64,000 nt of DNA, taken from positions 446,032 to 510,031 of the forward strand of contig CAJNDS010002254.1 of the NCBI GenBank assembly GCA_905221605.1, written 5' to 3'. This DNA is from Symbiodinium natans. Taxonomy: Eukaryota; Sar; Dinophyceae; Suessiales; Symbiodiniaceae. The notes beneath the pieces are model-generated. The model made no database searches and was not told the origin of the DNA. It saw only the letters and a list, made by a program, of their open reading frames with translations. The number at the start of each line of letters is the position of its first letter. Within the stretch, counting starts at the first letter, position 1. Position numbers and translations under genes: made by a program. This document shows positions 1 through 8,200 of this stretch, piece after piece.

Positions 1-603
1 AGCCCTTCAATTAGCGTTGATGCTAATTGGCTCCCTGTTAAAAGATATATTCAAAACGAACTCAAGGTAGATTTAGAAAAAGAAAAGGTTTTCTTTGATG
101 AATACAACCCTTCGGAATTAGAAGAAGTCATAAACAGACAACATAAAATTATAGAATATCAAAAAAAGAATAACCATAATAAATTACATTCGATATTAAT
201 TATTGTTGATGATTTCGCGGATTCAAAAGCATTCTCAAGAAACTCGCCTTTATTAAATCAATTATATGTGAGAGGCAGACATAACGCAATTAATATTATT
301 ACATCTACACAAAAATTTAACGTGTTGTCTCCAATAATTCGTGTCAATAGTCGTCAGTTGTTCTTCTTTAGATTAAGGAATTACAAAGAAATAGAAACAA
401 TGGTTGAAGAATTAAGCGCCGTGTTGATTAAAAAATCATCTGTAGCAGATACTAAAAATCTTGCAGAAGCAAAGAAATTACTATTGGAAGTGTATAATTT
501 AGCAACAGAAGAACCATATAGTTTTTTGTTCATTAACTTAATGAAAGCAGATGTTAATGATATGTTTTATAAAAGATTTGACGCTAAACTAATTATTGAT
601 TAA
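1..603 (+). CDS. FtsK/HerA-type (A32-like) genome packaging ATPase, 5' truncated by window edge
   Basis: The frame is open from base 1 to the TAA at 601-603, so this is the C-terminal 200 residues of a longer protein; the first ATG (268) is internal. A hydrophobic strand ending in two aspartates (SILIIVDDF, about residues 64-72) is the Walker B segment. RGRHNAINIITSTQ (about 91-104) matches the GRH...Q sensor strand of A32-type packaging ATPases of PLVs, virophages and giant viruses. The Walker A part lies outside the window. In this family the protein pumps viral DNA into the preformed capsid. The gene converges on the fibre gene, and a hairpin spans both stop codons. A PLV packaging ATPase is the firm reading because capsid and penton genes follow. 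Confidence 0.85.
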   Translation, partial: SPSISVDANWLPVKRYIQNELKVDLEKEKVFFDEYNPSELEEVINRQHKIIEYQKKNNHNKLHSILIIVDDFADSKAFSRNSPLLNQLYVRGRHNAINIITSTQKFNVLSPIIRVNSRQLFFFRLRNYKEIETMVEELSAVLIKKSSVADTKNLAEAKKLLLEVYNLATEEPYSFLFINLMKADVNDMFYKRFDAKLIID

Positions 604-633
604 TAATATTATGATATTTTAATATAATTAATC
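598..633. terminator. Hairpin shared by two convergent stop codons
   Basis: The 14-base arms 598-611 and 620-633 pair with one mismatch around an 8-base loop. Each arm contains the GAT-TAA end of one convergent gene (ATPase on +, fibre on -). The position suggests a bidirectional transcript end or RNA-processing signal. The structure is seen directly; the function is inferred. Confidence 0.6.
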
Positions 634-2943
634 GCTCTCGCTTTTTCCCTTACCTTTCAATTTATTCACTTCTTTTTCTAACTTATCTATTCTATTTAAA
701 GCATTTTGTAAAGCACTCCATAAAATTGGTGTAGTTGTTGTATAATCGAATTTTAAATATCCATCCGTTCCCTCTTTGACTACATTCTGCCATTCATCTG
801 GCATCTTCTTCGTTTCCATGAAATCGTTAGCAATAAATCCTACACACGATTTACCCTGTAGTCTGTCATCAATGAAATGATATGTTTTAGGCTTAATATA
901 TTTTACTAATTCTACTGCTTTTTTGCTATTTAGTTCTTTTATGTCTTTCTTTAATCTTTTATCGGATGAAGGAATTAATGACCCCGTATATGAAAGGTCG
1001 CCATAAACATCAACACCTGTATTTGTTGCGTCTAATCTTGATAAATTATTATTACTTAGTCTAATAAATCCATCATCATCTGGATTATTAATTAATACTC
1101 TTTGTTGTCCTGATACATCAGTATTTGTAATTTCCAGTTGTCCGACTAATGTAACTTTTCCATCCGTTACAGATATTTCGGGCGTTGATGCTTCTAAACC
1201 AACTATCATTTTAATTTCTCCTAATGCATCGCCGTTTCTCATAATCAGTTTGTATTGAGTGTCTAATATTTCTTTAAACTCACTACTGTTCTGAAACATA
1301 AAACGACCCCAACTAATAACATCCGCTTCACCAACAATATTACCAATACTATTAAAAGTTAAGTTATTTGTAACGGCTCTATTAATTGTAATTCCGTTAG
1401 TGTCGTTTAATTGTAGTGCTATTGTTCCTGTTGTAGGGTCGGTTGTTCTATTTGATTGCAACGAAAAATTAATTTCTTCCGTTGATATTACGTTTAACGA
1501 ATTATTAACGTCCGCTCTTTGAAAAATTCTGCCTGAATTATTAACATAAATATCTCCATTAAATGTTGATGTGCTTTGAAACGAGGCTGTTCCGCCAAAA
1601 TTACTATTGCCACCCGATACATTTAATTTATTTGAACCTTGAATAACTCCAATACCTAAACTTAAACAATAAACACCATTACCATTAGCAGTATTTAATA
1701 AAAGCAATGATGAACTGTCGTTGCTTGTATTGTAAGCATTAATACCGAACGAAATAAATTTCAAATACCCTTGTGCGTTTTTCACGCACATTACATTCGA
1801 CGCATCTGTTGTATCTTTATAAAATGTAAGTCCTGAATTATTAGAAATATTATAATTTTCACCATAAAAATTTAAATCATTTGATAAGTCTAAATTACCA
1901 TCCACTTTTAGATTTTGTCTAACAATAGCATTATCAACAACATCCAAATTATACCCGCTTGTTAATGTTTCCGTTCCTGTATCTACTAATAAGGAATGTG
2001 ATTTAACATATTGATTAGCATTATTATTTAAATTTAAAATCCTACCTGTATCACCGACGGAATTATAACAATCGATATTATCATTATTAAAAGTAATATA
2101 ATTATCAGTATTTCTAACGGTAAATGATAAATTAGCGTCTGCTGTATTTTCCACTACTAAACCACCTGTTGGTGTTTCTATTTTACCACTCATTTTATAC
2201 CCTGCATTATTATTAGTTAAATCAAGTTGTTTAATTGCATCGTCTGATGTGTTATTACAAAATATTTTATCACCTTGTAAAGTTATATAACTCGTTGCGT
2301 TCTTAAACTCCGCTAATACTTTATCACCTCCTCCTGTCTGATTGCTAAATAATACTCCTTCCACTGGGGAAATATTTATTGTTGAATTATTTAATGTTAA
2401 TCCACTATGAATAATCGTAGGGGCGGAACAATCAATAATAGGATTGACACTAAATCTATTGGCAAAATCACTTACTGGAACTCTTAAAGCGAGTAAATTA
2501 TCTATTTCCGTTGTTGTGTATGTGTCGCCTCCTCCCGCTCCTGCTATTAATCCATCTACCTCGGTTTTATTGTAATAGTTTGTCCCTAACTGTGTGTTGT
2601 TCTGGTAATTTGTTGATAAATTTGTGTCTATTTGAGTTTGTGTGTAATAATTAGTAAATGTTGTATCTATTTCTGTTTTATTGTAAAATGTGTTCGTTAA
2701 GGTGGTGTTTGTTTGATACTCCGTATCTAATAAGTGCGTTAAAGAACTGATATTATGAAAAATTTGTAGTTGCTTTGTATTCAAAACATCTATAGAGTCG
2801 GTGTTTGCTTGTATGTTTGAAGAATTCGCGGTGTTGATGTCTCCTAATTCTGTTTTTGTCGCGTATAGGTCGCTTAAATTAGTTCCACTGACTACAATAT
2901 TATCTGCTGTTAATGTATTTGTGTTGTTTAATGTTAATGGCAT
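628..2943 (-). CDS. Trimeric fibre/spike protein with C-terminal S74 intramolecular chaperone
   Basis: This 771-residue protein starts at 2943. Residues about 26-155 hold phage-fibre-like repeats with Y-x-K/Q-T-E/Q-I/V-D cores (YNKTEID, YTQTQID, YNKTEVD). A long Asn/Thr/Ser-rich beta region follows. The C-terminal 112 residues are a Peptidase_S74 domain: SDKRLKKDI begins at the presumed self-cleavage Ser660, and the tail (from about 745) is a short coiled coil. In known fibres this domain drives trimer folding and then cuts itself off, so the mature protein would be about 659 residues. It lies just downstream of the MCP on the same strand, fitting a host-attachment spike. The receptor is unknown. 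It ends in GAT-TAA like its neighbours. Confidence 0.8.
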   Translation of the reverse strand: MPLTLNNTNTLTADNIVVSGTNLSDLYATKTELGDINTANSSNIQANTDSIDVLNTKQLQIFHNISSLTHLLDTEYQTNTTLTNTFYNKTEIDTTFTNYYTQTQIDTNLSTNYQNNTQLGTNYYNKTEVDGLIAGAGGGDTYTTTEIDNLLALRVPVSDFANRFSVNPIIDCSAPTIIHSGLTLNNSTINISPVEGVLFSNQTGGGDKVLAEFKNATSYITLQGDKIFCNNTSDDAIKQLDLTNNNAGYKMSGKIETPTGGLVVENTADANLSFTVRNTDNYITFNNDNIDCYNSVGDTGRILNLNNNANQYVKSHSLLVDTGTETLTSGYNLDVVDNAIVRQNLKVDGNLDLSNDLNFYGENYNISNNSGLTFYKDTTDASNVMCVKNAQGYLKFISFGINAYNTSNDSSSLLLLNTANGNGVYCLSLGIGVIQGSNKLNVSGGNSNFGGTASFQSTSTFNGDIYVNNSGRIFQRADVNNSLNVISTEEINFSLQSNRTTDPTTGTIALQLNDTNGITINRAVTNNLTFNSIGNIVGEADVISWGRFMFQNSSEFKEILDTQYKLIMRNGDALGEIKMIVGLEASTPEISVTDGKVTLVGQLEITNTDVSGQQRVLINNPDDDGFIRLSNNNLSRLDATNTGVDVYGDLSYTGSLIPSSDKRLKKDIKELNSKKAVELVKYIKPKTYHFIDDRLQGKSCVGFIANDFMETKKMPDEWQNVVKEGTDGYLKFDYTTTTPILWSALQNALNRIDKLEKEVNKLKGKGKSESD

Positions 2944-2948
2944 TAGTT

Positions 2949-2985
2949 AATATTAATAAAATAGATAAATTATTTTATTAATATT
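2949..2985. terminator. Perfect 15-bp hairpin between MCP stop and fibre start
   Basis: The arms 2949-2963 and 2971-2985 are perfectly complementary around a 7-base loop. This is the longest perfect stem in the viral part. It fills almost the whole 52-base gap between the MCP stop and the fibre ATG, so it could end MCP transcripts; the flanking AT-rich sequence would also serve as fibre promoter. Confidence 0.6.
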
Positions 2986-2995
2986 ATTTCATTGT

Positions 2996-4438
2996 TTAAT
3001 CGAACACCTTGAGCCCTAAATCCTTAATCTCTAATATTTGTTCCGAGAGTAACGTTAAATAAACACTATCTGGCATATTCGTATTAGTTATTGAAGCGTT
3101 TGCGGGTTTAACTTTTAATAACATTTGTTGCCCAGCACGTGTATTAATTCCTGTATAACTACTATCCGGCACTTTTTCAAAGGAGAAAGCAAAGACAAAT
3201 TGTCTATCGCGATATTGTTTAAAATCAATTGATAATGAATGTTGATGAAACATTGGTAAGTTTAATGCCTTTCGTAAATGATAGTAGCACTCGGTAATCG
3301 AAGCACATGGGTATTCTGGATACAATTTAGAACCTAATTGAATCTGAAATTCTAAATCCAAATCGGGGTCATATATTCCTTCGTTTGCGGGAAATGATGC
3401 CTGTTGTGGATGATAGAAACGACAGAACTCTTTATCACAATATTCGAATCCTGTGCTTGGGTCTCCACTCTTGTAAAATGTAACGAATGACGCTACTAAT
3501 TTAGATACGGAACGAATAACCTGAACGCTAAAATTATCATTTCCTGTTAGTGCCTGTGATTGTGTAATATAAGTGGTATAAGTAATGGGTAATCCTTTTC
3601 CTTCTAACAGATGCTTAACATATTCATTATTCAAATTATTATCAAGGGTGCAAACATCGCAAACAAAACGAGCGTTATTGATTTCCCATTGAATACTTGT
3701 ATTTCTGTATCTTGCGTTTTCTTGTCCCGCGTCTGCGGGATTAACATTATTTACGAAACGATTGCCTACGGCAGTGTTCGCGGTATCATCATTATAATCA
3801 ATAATACAATCAGTTGCATTCGTCACGAGTTCTAATTCAATTGTTAAGTTTCCCATATACTTTAACGGTAAATATTTAAATTGAGAAAAGATGCCTGCGA
3901 GTGGTTTGAAAGAAACTGTCATTTTGTTTTTAAATCCTTGGCAATTATAACCATTAACTTCATATTTTAATTCGGGTGTTACTCCGTCGGCATATAATGT
4001 TCTTACTTCGTCATCATATCTATATCCGAAACTTTCGTTTGCTTCGTCTTTTCGTGCTCCTGCAGACATCATTTTAGAGAACATATGATGAACTCGGTTA
4101 TAATTATCAAAGTCTTCAACAACTTGATTACCGGCAATAATTCGCATTCTTCTGAAGAAAGAATAAGCGGGTGATAATGGACGAAGTTTATTATCATAAT
4201 CGCCAAGGTCTAAATTTTGTAATGTAAAGAAAATACGAACCGATTGAGGGTCTAACCATGTATTATCTTCTCCGTTTAATGAAAATTTCAATACACGGTT
4301 ACCACTATTGCTTTTATAGATATTTGAACCAGTCGGCCAGAATGAGACACTTCGGCGGTCTTGAATGTATGAACTACCTTTGTTTAATTTAAAACTTAAA
4401 TTATCAATGAGAATATCTTCGGGTGCAAATGTTTCCAT
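2996..4438 (-). CDS. MCP: Major capsid protein, double jelly-roll (PLV type)
   Basis: This 480-residue protein has the size and opening pattern of PLV major capsid proteins. An N-terminal strand (RRSVSFWPTGSNIY) is followed by VLKFSLNGEDNTWLDPQS and VRIFFTLQNLD, the 'flat basic strand, WLDP, F-x-L-x-N' entry into the first jelly-roll, and many alternating beta-type stretches follow. Trimers of such proteins build the pseudo-hexagonal capsomers of an icosahedral shell. The start at 4438 is preferred because TATATAA lies 2 bases upstream and no Met precedes it. Penton, packaging ATPase and fibre genes lie next to it. It ends KVFD with GAT-TAA. The family reading rests on pattern recognition, not on an alignment. 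Confidence 0.85.
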   Translation of the reverse strand: METFAPEDILIDNLSFKLNKGSSYIQDRRSVSFWPTGSNIYKSNSGNRVLKFSLNGEDNTWLDPQSVRIFFTLQNLDLGDYDNKLRPLSPAYSFFRRMRIIAGNQVVEDFDNYNRVHHMFSKMMSAGARKDEANESFGYRYDDEVRTLYADGVTPELKYEVNGYNCQGFKNKMTVSFKPLAGIFSQFKYLPLKYMGNLTIELELVTNATDCIIDYNDDTANTAVGNRFVNNVNPADAGQENARYRNTSIQWEINNARFVCDVCTLDNNLNNEYVKHLLEGKGLPITYTTYITQSQALTGNDNFSVQVIRSVSKLVASFVTFYKSGDPSTGFEYCDKEFCRFYHPQQASFPANEGIYDPDLDLEFQIQLGSKLYPEYPCASITECYYHLRKALNLPMFHQHSLSIDFKQYRDRQFVFAFSFEKVPDSSYTGINTRAGQQMLLKVKPANASITNTNMPDSVYLTLLSEQILEIKDLGLKVFD

Positions 4439-4440
4439 AC

Positions 4441-4447
4441 TTATATA
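4441..4447 (-). promoter_or_regulatory. TATA-like promoter of the MCP gene
   Basis: On the minus strand TATATAA ends 2 bases before the MCP ATG. The same motif at the same short distance precedes the penton gene, so a late-type promoter with an extremely short leader is plausible. Confidence 0.4.
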
Positions 4448-4482
4448 TTTATGATTAGATAATTAATATTTTTATAATAAAT

Positions 4483-4677
4483 TTAATCAAATAAATTAAA
4501 CTTAATTTTATTTTCAGTTTTATTATTGTCTTTCCTTGTCTTAATGGTCTCTTTCAGTTTCATCTCTCCGCCGTCTTCTACGATTTTTCGTATTTCCTCG
4601 TAGCTGTTCTGCTTAAACTTTTTCTCGGACTTTGGCTTCTCTACCTTCTCGTATGATGTTGTTTTATAGGCGAACAT
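4483..4677 (-). CDS. Small basic protein of unknown function (64 aa)
   Basis: This 64-residue, Lys/Glu-rich, hydrophilic protein sits between the MCP and lipase-like genes on the same strand, with short AT-rich spacers on both sides. There is no membrane segment, signal peptide or zinc motif. It is probably helical in the middle (SYEEIRKIVEDGGEMKLK). It ends NLFD with GAT-TAA, as do the adjoining MCP and lipase genes, which supports it as a real gene of this block. A minor virion or scaffold role is possible but cannot be shown. The overlapping plus-strand frame at 4632-4850 is rejected. Confidence 0.55.
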   Translation of the reverse strand: MFAYKTTSYEKVEKPKSEKKFKQNSYEEIRKIVEDGGEMKLKETIKTRKDNNKTENKIKFNLFD

Positions 4678-4701
4678 TATTAATATTATTTAGAAAAGAT
4701 T

Positions 4702-5343
4702 TTAATCAAACTGTTCCACAAATTCTTCTTGCGTTATTGGTAAATTCCCCGCTTTATTATGAACATTGCCTATATCTTGATATGAATGATTTTGTAAAGG
4801 GTCTAACGTTCCTCTGTTTAATGTTAAACTGCCTTTATCGAACACACTAACAACGTCGCCCGCTTTTCTTATTCTTAGGTTTGTTCCTGTGTCTTCTGGG
4901 CGTTGTCCTGAAACAAAAGGTGAACCGTAACTTCTACTTCTAAAAATATTACCATAATCATTATTTATTTGTTGTCCCACCGCCGACCCTAAGCTATGGC
5001 TTATTATATCAGTAATACCTGTGAGTTTTTTACCATCAACTTGTATAGTTCCGTCTTTAATGAATTTATCAACGTCCTTATATCTTTTTGTTTGTTGTGT
5101 TTGATACAACGGTAATTTCAAATCATCATAAATATCTCTCCCGCTTTTAGTTCCAGCTATGTATAAAATAGAACCATTTTGATAAATCCCTTCTGGGTTT
5201 TCATAAGCAAGTCTTAATCCTTGTGTATCGGTTAAAAACGTTTCGGTTCCTGCTAATTCTTCCCTAACTTCGTCATTAATTTTATTTCTTGTTTTAGGTG
5301 TTTCGTATGATATACCCTCATTTCTTCTTTTATGTTTGTGCAT
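4702..5343 (-). CDS. Lipase-like alpha/beta hydrolase (class 3 lipase pattern)
   Basis: From the Met at 5343 the protein is 213 residues. A further in-frame Met at 5400 would add 19 residues, but it lies inside the divergent penton gene and the extension is simply translated promoter DNA, so the inner start is chosen. ISHSLGSA contains the nucleophile elbow G/S-H-S-L-G, as in class 3 lipases (GHSLGG). Downstream, RKAGDVVSV supplies a candidate acid and QNHSY a candidate His, in the order expected for a Ser-Asp-His triad. Lipases of this kind are known accessory genes of PLVs and may help membrane breach at entry or exit (inference). No signal peptide is visible. It ends EQFD with GAT-TAA. Substrate unknown. 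Confidence 0.6.
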   Translation of the reverse strand: MHKHKRRNEGISYETPKTRNKINDEVREELAGTETFLTDTQGLRLAYENPEGIYQNGSILYIAGTKSGRDIYDDLKLPLYQTQQTKRYKDVDKFIKDGTIQVDGKKLTGITDIISHSLGSAVGQQINNDYGNIFRSRSYGSPFVSGQRPEDTGTNLRIRKAGDVVSVFDKGSLTLNRGTLDPLQNHSYQDIGNVHNKAGNLPITQEEFVEQFD

Positions 5344-5386
5344 TATAAAATAGTTAATAAAATATTTTATCTTATTAATTATATAA
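5344..5386. promoter_or_regulatory. Divergent promoter between lipase-like and penton genes
   Basis: This 43-base AT-only-type spacer separates two divergent ATGs. It contains TATATAA (5380-5386) directly abutting the penton ATG and a 14-base palindrome ATAAAATATTTTAT. It must serve both directions if both genes are expressed. Confidence 0.45.
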
Positions 5387-6235
5387 ATGTTAAAGTTCAA
5401 AAAGGTATATATCGATAGTAGTTATAAAGTCAATGGCACTTCATCCGAATTTACGATAGACTTGCCTGAAACTGTCCAACTTGAAGATAATATGTTATGT
5501 CAAATACATGAGGTAAGTATTCCGCATTCTTGGTATTCAATAAACAGCACAAATAACAATATTTATTGGAGACATCAAGTTATACCCCCTGGTGTTATAG
5601 CCGGTATTACTTATCGTAAAGTGACAATTCCCGAAGGTAATTATACAGCGGTAGATTTAGCACAAACCATACAAATAGCGATTAATCTATTAGTGGATAC
5701 AAACGACAGACCTAACACATATTCTTTAAGTTACAACACATCAACTAACAAATTTACAATCAGTTCTAATTACGCAACAGCTATTTTTGTTCTTCTCACT
5801 GATGGGGAAGTAGCACCAGTAGCAAATTTGTTTAGTGACCCTGTTGATGTTAATAACTTATATTCATTAAACCGCGTGATTGGTAACACAACCCCAGCAA
5901 CTGACGCTTATACTAATGTAGCACCTTATACAAGTAATTTTGTAGATTTAACACCTGTTAAGAATGTTTATTTGCATTGTAATGAAATTAGCAACTACAA
6001 CCAATTAACAGTAGCGGGTAACTCAAGTATTATTAAAAAGATTCCCGTTAATGTTCCTTACTTAGGAGTCATTAATGATTCCGAGTTGAGCGTTGTTGAT
6101 TATATTGACGTCTCAAACAAATTATTAAGAAGACTAAATTTTAAGCTAACCGACCATCTTAACCAAAATATTAATTTAAACGAGGTGGATGTTTCATTCA
6201 CGATAACATTTTTTAAAGGTGAAAATAGGATATAA
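5387..6235 (+). CDS. Penton / minor capsid protein (single jelly-roll, PLV type)
   Basis: This 282-residue protein opens with KKVYIDSSYKVNGTSSEF and TIDLPETVQLEDNMLCQIHE, then EVSIPHSWYSIN. This is the usual opening of PLV and virophage minor capsid (penton) proteins, in which a D-S/T-x-x-R/K start and an 'F-T-I-D-L-P' strand lead into a single jelly-roll. Beta-strand-like stretches and polar loops continue to the end. Pentamers would plug the twelve capsid vertices. It is divergent from the lipase-like/MCP block and heads the rightward operon-like block; the next gene starts 19 bases after its stop. The start at 5387 is supported by the TATA motif directly upstream. Confidence 0.75.
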   Translation: MLKFKKVYIDSSYKVNGTSSEFTIDLPETVQLEDNMLCQIHEVSIPHSWYSINSTNNNIYWRHQVIPPGVIAGITYRKVTIPEGNYTAVDLAQTIQIAINLLVDTNDRPNTYSLSYNTSTNKFTISSNYATAIFVLLTDGEVAPVANLFSDPVDVNNLYSLNRVIGNTTPATDAYTNVAPYTSNFVDLTPVKNVYLHCNEISNYNQLTVAGNSSIIKKIPVNVPYLGVINDSELSVVDYIDVSNKLLRRLNFKLTDHLNQNINLNEVDVSFTITFFKGENRI

Positions 6236-6238
6236 AAT

Positions 6239-6250
6239 TTCTATATAGAA
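6239..6250. promoter_or_regulatory. 12-base palindrome / TATA motif before the acidic zinc-finger gene
   Basis: TTCTATATAGAA is a perfect palindrome in the 18-base gap between the penton stop and the next ATG. It holds a TATATA core and may act as promoter or transcript end. Confidence 0.35.
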
Positions 6251-6253
6251 TAT

Positions 6254-6877
6254 ATGGAAACGATTAGTAATGAAGTTCGAGAAAGTCAAAATGAAGAAGC
6301 AAATGAAAAGGTGGTTGAAAATATTATTGAAGAAGCTACTGAACCACAACCAACACAAGAAATTCAACAAGAGGAAGCAAAGCAAGAAGAAGCGGAAGAG
6401 AAACCGAAACCAAAAGCAGCGGCGAAAAAAATACCGAGAACAGTAAAGGTCGTAGAGATGGTGAATTGTCCCGACTGTGATAAAAAGATGTTACCCAAGA
6501 GCTTAAAACATTCACATCCCAGAAATTGTAAAGGTCAGCCTTCGGAAACATTACCAGTTAATAAACAGAAAAACTCGTATGGGTCTAAACTGAAAGAACA
6601 GATGAGAAAAGAAATAGAGGAAGAAATGAAAAGCAAATATCAAAACAAAGAAAACGAAATAATACAACATGGCGAAGAAATTGAAGTCGCGAATGCACGC
6701 GAGGCTCAGCCGAGCGTCAAAACTAAAGCAATACCAAAACAACCCGTCGTAATGAAACAGCCAGAGCGACAATTAACAGCAAGCGAGCTATTACAACAGT
6801 CATACAACGAAATGAAGATATTGAAGCAACAACAGAAAGCCGAGAAAATAGCAAGGTTTAAAACAAGCATGTTTTAA
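6254..6877 (+). CDS. Acidic/coiled protein with a central C2HC zinc finger
   Basis: This 207-residue protein has three parts. Residues 1-50 are very Glu/Gln-rich, followed by a Lys/Pro/Ala patch (51-63). A compact zinc-binding motif follows: Cys72-x2-Cys75, His86/His88 and Cys92 (NCPDCDKKMLPKSLKHSH). The rest is a charged helix (EQMRKEIEEEMKSKYQ) with a Gln/Lys-rich tail. The finger has the same layout as the one in the protein at 9071-9361. Such C2HC fingers recur in PLV and giant-virus proteins of unknown role, probably nucleic-acid binding. It is embedded between penton and further small virion-type genes, so a core or DNA-condensing protein is possible (inference). Confidence 0.6.
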   Translation: METISNEVRESQNEEANEKVVENIIEEATEPQPTQEIQQEEAKQEEAEEKPKPKAAAKKIPRTVKVVEMVNCPDCDKKMLPKSLKHSHPRNCKGQPSETLPVNKQKNSYGSKLKEQMRKEIEEEMKSKYQNKENEIIQHGEEIEVANAREAQPSVKTKAIPKQPVVMKQPERQLTASELLQQSYNEMKILKQQQKAEKIARFKTSMF

Positions 6878-6878
6878 A

Positions 6879-6914
6879 TTATATTTAATAATTATTATCT
6901 ACTATTGAATATAA
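6879..6914. terminator. Hairpin between two co-directional genes
   Basis: Arms 6879-6889 and 6904-6914 pair over 11 positions with one G-T wobble around a 14-base loop. The hairpin begins one base after the upstream TAA and ends one base before the next ATG, so it fills the whole spacer. Confidence 0.5.
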
Positions 6915-6915
6915 T

Positions 6916-7236
6916 ATGAGCATTTTTAAGAGCAAACCAGAGATGAGACGTATGCCTATGGTAGAACAATACTATGATTTAGAAGAATCAATCGGTGTAG
7001 CAAGTCGGAAGAAAGAACTCGAAGACATGAAGTTAAGAATAGAAGAAGCGGAAAACAGAGCTAAGAACGTAGCGTTAAGGAACGATTGGATAAAACATCA
7101 GAAGAAGTCAATACATCAAGGTCAGTTAGATGATATCAATAGACAGTTAGAGAGACCATCAATGCCAGTAAGAACGAAAGAGGAACTGATGAAACGCCAA
7201 GATGAATTAAAAACTATAATGAAAGAAATAATTTAA
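6916..7236 (+). CDS. Coiled-coil protein of unknown function (106 aa)
   Basis: This is a 106-residue, strongly charged and almost entirely helical protein. Heptad-like stretches run through SRKKELEDMKLRIEEAENRA and again through RTKEELMKRQDELKTIMKEI, with a Pro-containing break (RPSMPV) between them. There are no Cys, no membrane segment and no catalytic motif. It sits in the rightward block of virion-type genes, flanked by hairpins on both sides. A structural or scaffold function is a guess from size and position only. Confidence 0.5.
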   Translation: MSIFKSKPEMRRMPMVEQYYDLEESIGVASRKKELEDMKLRIEEAENRAKNVALRNDWIKHQKKSIHQGQLDDINRQLERPSMPVRTKEELMKRQDELKTIMKEII

Positions 7237-7250
7237 ATCTAAAATAATAG

Positions 7251-7307
7251 AGATTTATTTCATAAATCTGTTCCGTTATATTTTAATTTTCTGAATAAAA
7301 TTAAAAT
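7251..7307. terminator. Pair of perfect hairpins after the coiled-coil gene
   Basis: Two perfect stem-loops follow each other in this 85-base spacer: 7251-7258 with 7262-7269 (8 bp, 3-base loop) and 7280-7290 with 7297-7307 (11 bp, 6-base loop). Position and form match the other hairpins of the viral block. Confidence 0.6.
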
Positions 7308-7321
7308 CTAACTTTACGTAT

Positions 7322-8101
7322 ATGATTAAAACATTAAAATCTGAATTAAAATTACGTCCGACGTATGATGAGTTAGTCGGTATGATTGAAAGTCAAGGCG
7401 ACCCTAACAGACCACCAATTGAGAAAATAATTGACAGAAGAGCTACATTATTTCGTAATAATCAGTTCGGTAGTCAGTTAGATAACGTTGATTTTTTAGG
7501 ATTGAAGAAACAGGAAGAAGACAAATTAAAAGAAGAAATGAGACAAACACAACTGAGACAAACGGCAATAGCAAGAGGGACATCGGTAGGAATGCTAAAC
7601 GCTCAGACATCAGTAAGTTCATCAATGCCAAGTGGTGCAACAACACCATTTTTAGATGTAGGTTCAACGCCTTCGGAAAGTGAAGTTCCAAGTTTAGCCA
7701 TAGAACAGATTGACGCAATAAGAGCAGAATTAGAACGATACAACCAGTTTATTAGGAATACGTCATCATCAACAGCCAATGAAGCAAGTAGTGAATTGAG
7801 AGAAGTAGGCGACCAAGAAATACCGGACGGCGTAATTTTAGAAGATGAATTAGAAGAAGATGATGACGATGAAATGCCACCGTTAGAAAGTGTGCCACCT
7901 TCAAGAGATGCGAGAGGAGTTAGACTAAGCAAAGTATCAAAAAGAATTAGAGGCAAACAAACCCCAACAACAGAAATACAACCTTCAACAAGTTCATCAA
8001 GCACAGCAAAAGACATATTAGTGAGTGGAGCAAAAGCAGGAGTAGAAACATTAGCAAAAGCAGGAGCAACAGCATTAGCAAAATCATTTTTACCAGTTTG
8101 A
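7322..8101 (+). CDS. 'LRPT' family protein 1, acidic/Ser-rich with hydrophobic C-terminal helix
   Basis: This 259-residue protein starts KSELKLRPTYDELVGMIES, a motif repeated at the start of the protein at 8201-9004 (RLRPTFEQIE). A second shared patch, ...VDF..., lies 30-45 residues on. The middle is low-complexity: Ser/Thr stretches, an acidic run (EDELEEDDDDE), then Arg/Lys. The last about 28 residues (KDILVSGAKAGVETLAKAG onward) form an amphipathic Ala/Leu/Val helix that could touch membrane or capsid. I do not recognise a domain. The arrangement of short ordered head, disordered body and amphipathic tail is like minor virion or core proteins (inference). It is flanked by double hairpins. 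Confidence 0.6.
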   Translation: MIKTLKSELKLRPTYDELVGMIESQGDPNRPPIEKIIDRRATLFRNNQFGSQLDNVDFLGLKKQEEDKLKEEMRQTQLRQTAIARGTSVGMLNAQTSVSSSMPSGATTPFLDVGSTPSESEVPSLAIEQIDAIRAELERYNQFIRNTSSSTANEASSELREVGDQEIPDGVILEDELEEDDDDEMPPLESVPPSRDARGVRLSKVSKRIRGKQTPTTEIQPSTSSSSTAKDILVSGAKAGVETLAKAGATALAKSFLPV

Positions 8102-8118
8102 GCATATAATACAAATTG

Positions 8119-8175
8119 TTGGAGATAATAACAAATTATCTCCAAGAATTTCTTAATTTATTGAAAATAAATTAA
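8119..8175. terminator. Pair of perfect hairpins after LRPT protein 1
   Basis: Arms 8119-8129 with 8135-8145 (11 bp, 5-base loop) and 8153-8162 with 8166-8175 (10 bp, 3-base loop) are both perfect. This repeats the double-hairpin layout seen after the preceding gene. Confidence 0.65.
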
Positions 8176-8200
8176 CAAAATCTGTCTTATTTTATATTAT

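Noticed and set aside
5344-5400. Longer start for the lipase-like gene (Met at 5400)
   Set aside because: It would overlap the divergent penton start, and its extra 19 residues are only translated AT promoter DNA.
7603-8145. Minus-strand open frame of 180 codons opposite LRPT protein 1
   Set aside because: A shadow frame of a low-complexity gene; the plus frame has a promoter, hairpins and a paralogue.
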